Source: Xylogone sp. PMI_703
Taxonomy: Eukaryota > Ascomycota > Leotiomycetes
Assembly: GCA_021399445.1 (NCBI GenBank)
Contig: JAJTUQ010000004.1
Span: 5,518,001-5,582,000, forward strand
Direction of reading: 5' to 3'
DNA: 64,000 bases
Part shown: piece by piece, positions 53,386 to 64,000 of the stretch
Position numbering within the stretch: position 1 is the first letter of the stretch
Layout of the letters: the number at the start of each line of letters is the position of its first letter
Program-made: the position numbers and the translations under genes
Notes under the pieces: model-generated
Seen by the model: only the letters and a program-made list of their open reading frames with translations
Told to the model about the DNA's origin: nothing
Databases searched by the model: none

Positions 53386-54925
53386 ATGGCATTCGCTCGA
53401 TCTGCAAGTGGTCCGGGAGGACTGAGCATCAACACCACTTCTGCCAACTCCTTGTTGTAAGTTTTCTCTCTTCACCCTTCCAATCCATCCAATGCAGTTC
53501 TCAAATTTCAACTATACCGTTTAATCCTCAGGGGACATAGCTAATACGCTGCTAGTGGCTCAGGCAGTACAGCTCCCGCGACCGCAGGAATGTTTGGAAG
53601 CACGGCGAATAAGCCATCTACCGGCCTTTTTGGCTCCACGGCTACTCCTTCAGCGCCTCAAACCGGAGGGTTATTTGGTGCTGCAACAACTACGGCAACC
53701 GGTCAGCCTCAAACCGGTGGTTTATTTGGTCCTACAACTGCAACACCCAGTCAGCCGCAGGCAGGAGGATTGTTTGGGTCAGCTACTACCCAACCTCAGA
53801 CTGGAGCGACTTCTGGCGCAGCTACATCGCAGCCAACTCAAACTGGTGGACTTTTTGGGGCACAAACTGCTGCAAGTCAGCCCCAGCAATCGACAGGAGG
53901 TCTCTTTGGGGGTAGTACCGCAGCTCAGCCTGGTCAGAGTGGTGGGCTGTTTAGCGGATTGAATGCACAAAACCAGAATAAGCCTGCGGCAACTCCTAGT
54001 TTATTGTAAGTTTGAACCTCTCAAATTTCCATTGGCGCCGCGTCTGACGCGCAGTAGTGGTGGCCTAGGAAAACAAACTCAACCTGCTGCTCAGTCTACT
54101 AACCTAGCCGGAAGCACACTTGGTGGAGGTCTCACTCTGGGGCAATCGACTAATCAACAGAATCAAACTGTTCCTGGAGTCCGAATAGATACCACAAACA
54201 TCCGTAGTACCACTCGATTCAATGATCTTCATGAAGACCTTCAGAAAGAAATCATTGCGATTGATGATATGATTCAAGGCCAGATAAAGTTAAATAACGA
54301 GTGCGAAGCGATCATCCCCTCTCATGGCTCTCAGTTGTCAAATATTCCGAACGACGTCGACTTTGTGACTCGAAAAATAACTGGTGTTGAGAACGCATTA
54401 GAGTCAGATGCAGAAGCAATAGCTCATCTTCGCAACTTAATCAAAGTGGACGCAGAAAATGCCAAACTTAGCTTCAAAGCCATTGATAACTTGAAACTAC
54501 CGCCACAGTATCATAATACAGGAATCTGGTCGACAAAGTCAGCACCACCAGGTGGTCAAAACGGCGCTGAGGCTGAATCGCAAAGCTTGGTCGGACTTTT
54601 CTCAACAACCGCCGACGAGTTATCTACAACTCTTGCAAAATATCAGAGCAATATCACCGAGATAGAGCAACACCTCCGTATTGTAGAAGCAAACAGTGCC
54701 CAGCAGATCAATGCTTTAATATCAAGACGGAATGGGGCTGGAAATAACCAAGAAAATCCAGTGCAAGAATTGGCTGAGACTTTAAGAGATTTTGAGCAGA
54801 GTATCCTAGGTGTTGCCAGCGATGTGGGGGCCCTTAGAGAGCGTGTTCAAAGTCTACGGCTTGGAGGGTTTGTCAACAGTCAAAACAGTAGATCAATGAG
54901 TGGGAAGAGGAGCGGGATTTATTAA
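53386..54925 (+). CDS. NUP49: FG nucleoporin Nup49
   Basis: Three exons (53386-53456, 53556-54005, 54055-54925) with introns of 99 and 49 nt, 463 aa. The first acceptor must be the AG at 53554-53555, because nearer ones bring stops. The N-terminus (MAFARSASGPGGLSINT) is typical of Nup49. Residues about 24-200 hold GLFG/LFG repeats spaced by Gln/Thr/Ala/Pro (GGLFGAAT, GGLFGPTT, GGLFGSAT and so on), which form the permeability barrier and bind transport receptors. The C-terminal half is the coiled-coil module: TRFNDLHEDLQKEIIAIDDMI, IPNDVDFVTRKI, FKAIDNLKLPPQYH and a last heptad region ending in VGALRERVQSLRL. This module assembles with Nsp1 and Nup57 in the central channel. Confidence 0.93.
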
Positions 54926-55367
54926 TTATAATCAACTTGAATTGGAAAGACTTTCGTCATCATTTTTCAGTATAGGAGTTTGGTGTTCTGGTCGCTTACA
55001 TTATAAAGGGGGCTTACTTTTTATGAGCAAATGCTGAGAACTATAGATACCATAGGGAATAATTCTCTGGCTGTTTTGACACATAAAATCAGGCAATAGT
55101 TTAGGTAAAAAGCATCTGGAAAAGAATATTCGTGATTTGAACATGAGGAGGCATACTTGTCATTAATATTTTGCATTGGAAGATGTTTGTAAAACCAGTT
55201 AGCTTAAAAAGGCCGGGGTCTACCGAGTGGTTCATGATTAACTTGCGTTTATTTATCAAAGTAGGTCTGAACGGCCTGGGTTGAAACTTCAGGCCATCAA
55301 GGGCTTATCAAGATTCAACTATGCACTCTTTCTTCCAACTGTCCAACGCCACCTCCACCAACCGAAA
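54926..55367. other. Intergenic region, tandem genes
   Basis: 442 bases between the 3' end of NUP49 and the start of the Zip2-like gene on the same strand. AT-rich, with no element recognised. Confidence 0.4.
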
Positions 55368-58252
55368 ATGGACGAACCTGCAAGTGACGGATGTGATATT
55401 TCCCCTCGCGAGTACGCTCTTTCCAACGGATTAGCTCTTGATCACCTTTATAATTCACTTCCATTAGCCCAGCTTCAGGAGCTCCGAAACCAAGACTTAC
55501 ACACTTCCAACATCGTACAGTTCGATCCGGCGGTGCCTCCAGAATTCACAATCAAGATCGACGTCGACCGCGGCCTGACAGTATCAAGGGAGGCCGTGAC
55601 ATTTCTAGCAAATATAGAAGGGTACTACAAGCCTGGTGATGTCGAGCAGCTCGTCCTGCCACTCTTGGAACAGAGAACCAGAAGCGGATTGAAAATTGAC
55701 CTGCCACTTTTGAAAACCGACCATAATACTGATTGCAGAAGTTTTAGAGACAGAGATGGCTTTGAAACTCGACTTGTGGATATCAAATTGCCCATGGAAG
55801 TTGTGGATAGTGACAAGAACGAAGGGCTTATATGGCCCTCCAGATATGAGAGTCTATCCTTTGATATTATTGCGGATCTAAAAGAAGAGAAACTACCAGT
55901 GATGCGAGAAACAGTTCAATACCTACAAATTATTTGTAAATCAGCCTACGACGAGAAGGCAGAGAACTTGTTCCGGCAAATGGAGACAAAGTACCGAAAA
56001 GTGAGCTTCTTTTCAGACTCAATAATAGTTTCAACACCAATTCTAACAGGCTACCACAGCTCCATGCCCTAGATCCTGTAACGCCACCACTTCAACCTAT
56101 GAACCTGCCACTATCACCATATGAACCGTCTTCCCCAATATGTGACATCCCATTGCTGTCTGACCCGCCGTCACTTATAAAAGAAGATCTGAATATCATA
56201 GAGAAGAGCATATTAAGTCAAGATAACCAAAACTGCATATCCACTACAGCTCCAGGGGATCAGAGACAGCAGACTTCTCCAATCGCTAGTGTTGCTGATG
56301 AAGTTCCAAAATTGGGAACTTTTCACTCCCCTTTAGCCTCTCTTGATAATAGCTCATCACCTACTGCTAATGACCAACATCTAAGAAAAAAGCAGCTGAA
56401 AGTTGAAGGACCGTTAACCCCGCCTCTGGTTTCCAATATTCCAATTAAATCTGTTACATTTAACGACGTCGTTGAGCAGATGTTACTCGATCCATGGACA
56501 TATGCAACTCCGGAGGTAGGTATGCAAACATTCTTTGAAGAAGCGTTAGCTCCTCTAGCCGAACAGGCAAACAGAGAAATCGAGCAAGAGAGGTTACTTG
56601 AAGCTGATGCGCTCGGTCGTGTCAAGATTCCAATCATGGATTTCTTGTTGGCCGAGCCTGAATGGAAGAAGTTCCAAGCTTGCAAAGGTACAAGTGCCCT
56701 GGCAAAGTTACAAAAGCGTTTGATCCAGAACTCAACGCCAAATATACCTGTGGACTGGGTTACGATCGTACCGCCAAGCTTATTACGGTGGAATCCCTTC
56801 CAGCACGACTTGGGGAAAGCGGTCCTCAAAGAAGATGTTGATGAAGGTGATGATATATGGAAGACATATGTAGGAATTGGAGATGAGAATATGATAATTG
56901 AGAGCTCAGATCTAGCCTGGAAACGACCCGGTTTACGGATTGTCAGAGAGGATGAAAGCGAAGATGATGAACTAGAGCCTGCACTACTTCAGAGTAACGA
57001 CATTCAAGATGCGCCGCGTCCGGTCAATATCCGCAAGGCAGATGCGGAACAGCAAATAGCAAGTACGAGAATGCCACAGGCCAAAAGGAATCGAGCAGTG
57101 AGCAGTAGTGATACACAGAGCAACAAGTTTCAAAAACACGTAACTGAGAAACATGAGAGCGACCGGATAGGAGAGTCTAGTAGTATTGCAACAGTGAATA
57201 AAGCCCAATCGGGTCAGTTGACAGATACAAACAGTCTCCTCGGACGAGCTTTCTCAGAGTCCGACGCCCTCGATAACTTTCTTGAGTTACGAGGTATTAA
57301 AAGACAGAAGCTAACAAGCAGCACATATTTTCCTCCAAAAAATGTGAACCTAACGCCGAAAGAGAAATATGAACAGCCAGTGGAAATGCCACAGCAAGCT
57401 CATAAAAGATCTCTGACAAAGAGCGTGTTACTACCTGCCCCTGAAATCTCTATGCCAGCTATACCAATAACTATCATCGTTTCATGTGGACTCCTCAGAT
57501 ATGATCGTGCGTTACTCAAAATGATTTCAAATTCGATATCTTCCTTAGTTATCATAGAACGGGAATTTGACAAATTCACCACATCCTCCAAAGTACTAAA
57601 CGTTAACTCACCCCCTATCTCGTCACTCTCCTCTGAAGCTGATATCATTATTTCTCCGTCAGTAGGAATCATACTTACCACACTTCAAAAGATCCAGCAA
57701 AAGCCACTTCCGGGACAGAAATCTAGATCAACTATCCTAGACCATTTAGAGAAAGTAAGCTTGAAGTATGAGAAGTTAATTGTCTTTGTTAGTGAAGGGC
57801 GGGATGACGAAATGACCAGCGGTTTTGAGGAATACAACTGTCTTGCTTTTACCGAACTCGTATCGTTTACCTTTAAACTTGATACCGATATCATGGTTTA
57901 CTTCGTTGGTGGCGGTCAAGAGACACTATCAAAATGGATAGCGAGCAGTATAACACAACACCACTTTGCCAGAGACCCGGACCACGAAACGCCCCTTTTG
58001 GAAGAAGAAACGCACTGGGAACTATTTCTTCGCCGAGCTGGAATGAATTCCTTTGCTGCGCAAATAGTTATTGCTTATTTGAAATCCCCAAATATTACCG
58101 ACTCTTCCATGGTCAATAGTTCGGCTTCATTAGGCTTGGCTGCCTTCGTAACCATGACCAGAGAGCAAAGAGCTGCTATGTTTGAGCGAATTCTAGGCGG
58201 CAAAAGAGTATTAAATAGAGTCAGTGATTTAATTGATGCTACGTGGACTTGA
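55368..58252 (+). CDS. Zip2/SHOC1-like protein with degenerate XPF nuclease and (HhH)2
   Basis: Two exons (55368-56000, 56060-58252) with a 59-nt intron, 941 aa. The acceptor at 56058-56059 restores YRKLHALDPVTPPL. Residues 1-211 read as a conserved N-terminal fungal domain (LVLPLLEQRTRSGLKIDLPLL). Regions rich in acidic, Ser and Gln residues follow. At about 680-840 lies an ERCC4-like fold: ITIIVSCGLLRYDRALL, SSLVIIEREFDK, EADIIISPSVGIILTTL, LDHLEKVSLKYEKLIVFV. It lacks the catalytic GDXnERKXXXD set. At about 864-941 two helix-hairpin-helix units occur (FLRRAGMNSFAAQIVIAYL; FVTMTREQRAAMFERILGG ... VSDLIDATW), matching XPF. An inactive XPF nuclease plus (HhH)2 after a long N-terminus defines Zip2/SHOC1, the meiotic ZMM crossover factor. 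It may be annotated elsewhere as a DUF protein. The start MDEPASDG is the first ATG in frame. Confidence 0.7.
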
Positions 58253-58315
58253 AGGAGAGATAATCTGTTGAACTACTTGGGCTTGAATCGAGCTTCCAGT
58301 ATGCTAATACTTACT

Positions 58316-59775
58316 CTAAATAGCCCACACTTTCAACGTGTTGTCTACTACATAATGTGATCGTTCTTCCTCAGATGAATCATTGTCATCCGCCTCATCT
58401 CTTTCCCCGCTCTCAAAAACACCGTCTCCGGATTTCCTCTGTCCTGAGCATGTGGCTATAACAACGCCTGAACTATGAATAGTCGTTGAACTTATGGGAT
58501 CTATGGCATGTTAACAAAGTATCAAAAGCGAAGATTTACTCTGACATACCTTTGGATGCCTCAAAGCCCCAGGATGGGGTTATAGCTCCCTCAGTCTGAA
58601 GTAGGTCGTACCAGATATTCACACGGCCATCCGTACCTCCAGCCCAGACTTCCATCCCGTGTGGCCCTTCAAATACGTCCAGACCTAGTCTTTGATTTGT
58701 ATCCGCGTTTCGTTCCTCTATCCAACTAAGTAGTTTCCCGGTAACTCTAACATCATAACACAAAGCCCCCATACTCTTTCTCTCAACCACAATCAGATAT
58801 CTTCCACAGGGACTCCATACAATCTGCGTAATTCCAGAGCCCCCTATACCAGCGATGTTATCTGCAGCGTCTGCTATAGAAAATGTAGATACGGTCCCTC
58901 CTAAACCGCCAGCATCATACAGTCCAATGCAGCGTGTCCACGTTCCTGCTGCCAATATAGAATCTCCATTACCCAATGTGTCAGGTTGCATCGATAGCGC
59001 CGAAACTATCCCTCTTATGCCAACTCCTCCGCCTTTCATTTTATGCCTCTTGCTCGCTATGGTAGGCAGTCTTGTAACTGGTCCTCTTCCATTACTGGAG
59101 GCGTCAAATAGAGCTATGAGGCAATCCGTTCCAGTCAGAAAATGAGTTCCTGGAGGAGTCCACTGGAGAGAGGATGGTGTGAGATAGGCTTCCGTTGTCG
59201 GCGAGACGAGGCTGTAGGTCGCCACTGGAGGTGCTGGGGAATATGGACTCGAGGTACCCGAAAGGCTATTATTGAGTCGTATTGGAAGATCGGTGGGTGT
59301 GGAGAGGTAGAGCGTGGTCGAGGACTCTGAGAGAAAGAATCCTGGATATGGCGCGATGCAGTTTACAGATGTCGGATGACTGTGTATTGTGTATGGTGCT
59401 ATTTCATGAACACCGTTCGAGTTATCCTGCTCATCAAGCAAATTAGGAGGTAATATGAAAGTACGAATCGTGTTATCTGCGCTCGATGTAAGAAGGGTGG
59501 ATCCATCTGCAGTCCTAGGGTTCAGTAAGATACTGCCTATCAATGAATTGATAGTAGCCGACTTACCATTGCGCACTTTTGAAATAATTTGACTCAAACT
59601 CCTCTAAGGAATCAGATATAGCCAAATCACCTGCTCCATCGACAACCTCTGGTATACCTCGAAGCTTCAACTCTCGTGACCTTGACTCCGCGATGGAGCC
59701 AGCATAAGTTTTGCCTGTAGAGGCGACATTTCTGAGACTCGGCTGCAGCCCATGGTCATAAACCTGTGGATTCAT
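58316..59775 (-). CDS. TCAB1/WRAP53-like WD40 protein (Swt21-type)
   Basis: Three exons (59775-59567, 59514-58550, 58500-58316) with introns of 52 and 49 nt, 452 aa. The N-terminal lead FESNYFKSAQWTADGSTLLTSSADNTIRTF is the conserved entry blade of the WRAP53/TCAB1 family. Other blades contain VNCIAPYPG, SLQWTPPGTHFLTGTDCLIALFD, GIVSALSMQPD with ILAAGTWTRCIGLYD, ITQIVWSPCGRYLIVVERKS, and HGMEVWAGGTDGRVNIWYDL. In animals the protein guides telomerase and Cajal-body RNAs; yeast Swt21 is linked to splicing. The last blade (ending DNTLKVWAI) is interrupted by a Ser/Asp/Glu-rich insert. The start at MNPQVYD is the best guess; an upstream exon with a start near 60035 cannot be excluded. Confidence 0.8.
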
Positions 59776-60135
59776 ATCATAGACATTGTTTCCAGAACCG
59801 GTAACGGATACCTTGCTCTGCAATGCCGACAGTGTCCTATCTAAAAGCTTCAAAGTCAAGCTCTGTAAAAGTACCTCGGGAGAGCAGAAATACTGCCTCT
59901 TTCCACCGCCCAAGATAACGGTCACTAGCGCGCTGCTTGTCCATAAATGGACTAGCCATGCGGATTCAGCCAGGGGAAGCTCCCACGTCACTAGCCCCAA
60001 GCGCCGACCTTACCTCGCGAGGCTAACAGTCATGACTTCCTCCCAACATTAACCCTCAGCTTACCGCATCCCCATAATACTGAGAAGCTATCTTGCATAT
60101 GAACTGGGGAATCTTGAGAGTTGACAACGGCCAGT
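59776..60135. promoter_or_regulatory. Divergent promoter region, WD40 / PQ-loop
   Basis: About 360 bases between divergent genes. The reading frame of the WD40 gene stays open upstream to 60000, so part of this could be 5' exon of that gene. No canonical promoter element was recognised. Confidence 0.35.
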
Positions 60136-61235
60136 ATGGACTACTTTAGCGGCCTAGCTGCCGACCTGGCCTCCAAGCGGTGCGAGAAGCTGCAGTCTGT
60201 CAGCTATCTCAACCTCGCGATATCAGTGTATGTATACCAAATCCACTCTCCATCAAAGGCAATACGCTATTCGTCCAACTATAATATCTGGTTATAGCGA
60301 ACCCACTTTAATAACCGTGTCTCTAGGGTTATCCTCCTTGGAATCCTCGTTTCCTACCTCCCCCAACACCATAGGATCATCTCCCGCGCCACGTCCGAAG
60401 GTATCTCCCCGTACTTCGTCCTCCTGGGAACGACATCGAGCACATCAGCCTTTGCAAACATATTAGTTCAACCAGCATCCCGAGCAGACGTAGCATGCTG
60501 CAAGACCGTGAGCGCATTTGAGTGCGCGGCTGGATTACTAGGAATAGCACAAGTCGGAGTGCAATGGTTCTGCTTTTGGGTGATGTAAGACCAACTCCTT
60601 ACATATAAGAGTTATATCTCAGAGCCTTTATTTTGTGATAACTAACAAAAATCCAATAAACTAGATTACTACTCTTCCTCATATTCTTTCCCCGCGAGCC
60701 CGCTTTACCATATAATACCGACGTGAAACAACACACATGGAGGACTGCAGTCTCCGTTGCTATAACCTGTGTCATCCATCTTCTTATCGTTCTCGTAGTA
60801 AGCTCAGTGCTTGTCCTAGGACATCCAGACCGACTCGGCCTTTGGGCAAATATCCTTGGCGTAATGGGATCGATTCTGGCAGGGACCCAATATCTTCCAC
60901 AAATATGGATGACATACCATCTCCGTCATGTTGGAAGCCTTAGTATTCCAACAATGTTGATTCAGGCTCCCGGAAGCTTTGTCTGGGCTGGCTCCCTAGC
61001 TGCCAGATTGGGCTGGGAAGGATGGAGCACGTGGAGCATATTGCTGTTTACAGGAATGCTGCAGGTGTGCCTTCTTAGTATGGGTATATACTTTGAGGTT
61101 AAAGCCAGACAGTCGAAGCTTGGAGATGGGAGCGATAGTGCTTCTGTCATCGGTGGGGAGGCGACGGATAGGACTCCGCTACTTAATGGTAGTAGGGATG
61201 AGCCTGCAAGGGGCCGCACCCCTGATCGTTCTTAA
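60136..61235 (+). CDS. PQ-loop repeat membrane transporter
   Basis: Three exons (60136-60227, 60327-60584, 60665-61235) with introns of 99 and 80 nt, 306 aa. Both PQ-loop motifs are present. The first is SYLPQHHRIISRATSEGISP (about 40-60). The second is TQYLPQIWMTYHLRHVGSLS (about 190-210). Around them lie about seven transmembrane segments, including ILLGILVSYL, VQWFCFWVILLLFLIFFP, AVSVAITCVIHLLIVLVVSSVLVLG and ILLFTGMLQVCLLSMGIYF. PQ-loop proteins of the SWEET/cystinosin superfamily move amino acids, sugars or act as receptors in vacuolar/lysosomal membranes. The cytosolic C-terminus is Ser/Asp-rich, with a possible dileucine-type signal (RTPLL) that fits vacuolar sorting. The exact substrate is unknown; it is not obviously Ypq1-like at the N-terminus. 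Confidence 0.85.
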
Positions 61236-61792
61236 AAAAGGTAGACGATCATTTGTTGCTAAATTTTAATTCATGAATTTTGCTAGCACAGGGCTATTAT
61301 TAGGTTTCTAGCATGGTGGTTACTTTTAGAAAGGGCAGGATTCAAATATGGAATGTAATATATACGATACTATTTTTAGATTCACTGGAAGATGTGTCAG
61401 TTTGTTAAGTGTTGGACTAGCATAGCAAGACTTGACGGTGTTAGGTCTAGTATATTAATATTTCACCAGGGGATCTGGTTCTCTTCAGCAATCAATATCA
61501 AGAGACGAATATGCAAGAGTATTTAGCAATGTAGATCACATGGCAACATTTACATTGAGAGCAGTATATATTAGCGTACTATCTGTAGTTGTAAAAAAGA
61601 CTAAACTCCGAGCCAACTTTAGTATGCAAGAGACGCTTTCCCTAATAAGACAACATTGCTAATTCCTTCTTTTTTGTGCCAATAATGGCCCCATTATATA
61701 TAATATGAGTCTTTCAAAATGGAGTCATATTCCTAAAAAAACCCATAAGGCTAAACCAAAACAAGCAAATTCTTGACCTCCACATTTATAGA
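61236..61792. other. AT-rich convergent intergenic region
   Basis: 557 bases between the PQ-loop gene and the 3' end of the chitin synthase. No gene is visible. Confidence 0.5.
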
Positions 61793-64000
61793 TTACAACT
61801 GACCGGAAAGGAGAGCTTCGGTAGCTAGAGGGCAAGACGTTAGCAAGCTAGTAAATAGAGAGGAACAGAAAGTACATACCAGAATTAATATACGCCCTCC
61901 TTGCGTCCAAGTTGACGCCAAAACGTCTCTCAAGCTCTAGCTTAATACTCTTCTTCGTAATAGTCATCAAATCAGCGGTCTTAAGGATTTCTCTAATCTC
62001 AGCTAGGATAGCGTCATCATTGGGCAAGCCTGCTAGATTCGACATCTCAAGCTCGCCAAATTGGCTACCGCCGAAATGCGACATGCGAGCAGCGTTACCC
62101 CCAAGCTCTGAGGGTGCAAGGGACATGCGGGAGGTATTGTAGGCATTTGTCCCTGGGTAAGCTGGCAAAGGTGGAGTACCACCAAGAGGCATTTGAGACA
62201 TCGGGCGGCCATATTCAGACTGGGGATAGTGAGATTTCGTGGCGTATGAGTAGCCTGAAACTTCAGAGCGGTCATCACGTTGAGTCTGTGCTTCCCAGAG
62301 CTGAGCTTGATATTCCTCCCATTTCTTGTGAGGAATGGATGCAGGATCGAACACTCCTTCATCAGTAATGACAACCTTTTTACCCTTTTCTCCAGTAACC
62401 ACACGAGTGTTACCCCAGGAGAAGTCGTCCATATGCCAGAAACTGTATAGAGGAAGAGCGAAAGAGAAGACTGGGATAGCAGCGATATACAACACCATCC
62501 AACCAATCATCTCCCACTTGCGCCTGAGGATGAAAATGATAGCTTGTAAACCGTAAATGGCACCCAAAAGAATGAACGCAGTGATTGGAATGGCAGTGGT
62601 GTGTCGGATGATCTGAACAATCAAGTAGACAATATATGCGACTGTAACTGGCTGAATAAGGGTTGAGAGCAAATCAATGAACACAACGAAACGCATACTG
62701 AAACAGCAGAAACCGCAGAGCTGATCCATGGGAATAAGTTCAACGAGGTTGTGGACTGTAGAGTTGATCCAACGACGACGTTGTGACAAGAAGACTTTCC
62801 AAGAATCCGGAGCAATGGTCCAAGCATGGGCAGTGAAAATGTACTTGGTCTTGTACTTAGAGTGATGTTTCAAAAGCAGTGTGGTCAAGAAACGATCTTC
62901 TCCCAAGTGAAGCAAATTCTTCATATGAAGGGTGTCAACGCGGATCCTTGCGTAACCTTCAACAACTTCCTTGCTAACGAAGAGAGGCTTTCCAGAATCT
63001 TGAGCTCGGATACGATACATTGTGAAACAACCGGGTAAACAGGTGACACTGCCGAACAAACTTTCGAAAGCTTTTGACAGATTGTGGGAGATATAGTATT
63101 CGTAGACCTGAATCATAGTGATGAATGAGGCCTTTGCGTTGGTAAGTGCAGTCTCTCCACAAACACCGATCATCCTTGTATCATTCAAGAATGCAGAGAC
63201 CATCCGAGAAGCTGAGTCAGGAGCGACAACAGTATCAGCATCAATTTGCAGCATGAACTCGTAAAATGTGGGGTTAACGCCGATAATGTTGCGGATCTGG
63301 TGGTACATTTCAAGTTCGAGAGGACTCATTGGTGCATTGTAGTGAATGCGGTTGAGGAACCGCATCATAACCATTTGCGAATCACGCTTGCCTCTGTTAC
63401 CAGGACGAGTAACCTCAGATGGCTTACCGACCTTGACAATAACCAAGAAGGGTACAATATGGCCTTGGACTTCGTAAAGACCGGAGTAGACTTTGCCCAT
63501 ATTGTGTTGCTTAGCACCTTCACCAAGAGACTCAAAGCTTAGGGGTTCAGGATCAACTGTTTCAGAGACTCCGAGAATGTCCAGAACAATGCGTGGTGTA
63601 GGCCTATCATTGCCCTGTCCAATAATCATACCATCACAAATAACAACTAGAAGTTTGCGTTTGTCATCATACTTCATCCTGGCAACGGAGTCTATAGCAC
63701 GGCGAAGAGAATCCTCATCTTCAGTATAAGCAGGAACCTGGCACATGATGAACTTGTCTAAGTTCTCGGGAATGTTCTTTCCGCCAAATTGCAAAGCAGC
63801 CAAAAACTTGAATCCAATAACACTGCAAAGCACAATTGAGACCGCCAGCATCAAATACTCAGAGAACTGACATTTGACAGAGTTTCTTGTGTCAACATTA
63901 CCAACATAGAAGAGGTTATCAAGGCAGACTTTCATCCGTTGTCGCTCGTCTGCTTTTAGACTGAGTGCGTTGAAGTATTTTGTAATGTCAGTACCGGCCT
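61793..64000 (-). CDS. Chitin synthase class V/VII, C-terminal part (5' end outside window)
   Basis: The frame is open to the right edge, so the 5' part is missing. Visible exons are 64000-61880 and a 32-nt last exon 61824-61793 after a 55-nt intron; the join gives [13 protein letters not shown]. About 716 residues are seen. The first, [11 protein letters not shown], looks like the end of a cytochrome b5-like domain. The chitin synthase 2 domain follows with [46 protein letters not shown] and the catalytic QRRRW. Several transmembrane segments follow ([66 protein letters not shown]). The last 60 residues form a DEK C-terminal domain ([31 protein letters not shown]), found in classes V and VII, which also carry an N-terminal myosin-like motor. 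It makes cell-wall chitin at hyphal tips and septa. Confidence 0.92.

Noticed and set aside
1..64000. CRISPR arrays, rRNA, tRNA genes, insertion sequences, secondary-metabolite cluster
   Set aside because: No repeat-spacer pattern, no RNA gene signature, no transposase and no polyketide, peptide or terpene synthase was seen. The window is an ordinary eukaryotic gene neighbourhood.

Overview
The window is nuclear DNA of a filamentous ascomycete (Pezizomycotina). The signs are short GT-AG introns (mostly 43-100 nt, often with a CTAAC/CTAAT-like branch site), intron-poor genes on both strands, moderate GC, and fungal families throughout: a Zn2Cys6 regulator, a chitin synthase with a DEK C-terminal domain, an Egt2-type lyase, Dbp7, Nup49 and Fip1. 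Gene style suggests Leotiomycetes or a nearby class, which is an inference. Coding joins below were reconstructed by eye. For every spliced model the exon lengths sum to a multiple of three and the joined reading frame stays open.

Layout. 0-5 kb: a small unknown ORF, a glycine-zipper/low-complexity protein, and an Egt2-type (ergothioneine) PLP lyase ending in a peroxisomal AKL signal. 5-14 kb: Rqt4/TRIP4 zinc-finger protein, an HRI-like eIF2-alpha kinase, and two unknown, probably nuclear proteins. 14-25 kb: DBP7 helicase divergent from pantoate-beta-alanine ligase, a small membrane protein, and a 1196-residue mitochondrial PPR protein. 25-34 kb: a long gene-poor stretch, ASA1, then a Zn2Cys6 factor resembling Neurospora acr-2. 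35-39 kb: POP4 divergent from a PlsB/GNPAT-type acyltransferase ending in AHL. 40-45 kb: a solitary copia-type gag-like ORF, a small membrane protein, a GC-richer empty stretch, and a TTC1-like TPR protein. 45-54 kb: HAD phosphatase, XAP5, a large unknown nuclear protein, then FIP1 divergent from NUP49. 55-64 kb: a Zip2/SHOC1-like meiotic protein, a TCAB1/WRAP53-like WD40 protein, a PQ-loop transporter, and the 3' part of a class V/VII chitin synthase that runs off the right edge.

The genes do not form a biosynthetic cluster or defence island. Most are housekeeping genes for ribosome biogenesis and surveillance, RNA processing, nuclear pores, translation control and cell wall. I see no CRISPR array, tRNA, rRNA or intact transposon. 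The points most worth a second look are the isolated gag-derived ORF, the Zip2-like protein with a degenerate XPF nuclease, two independent enzymes with C-terminal PTS1 signals, the kinase with an altered APE motif, and several conserved-looking proteins of unknown function.
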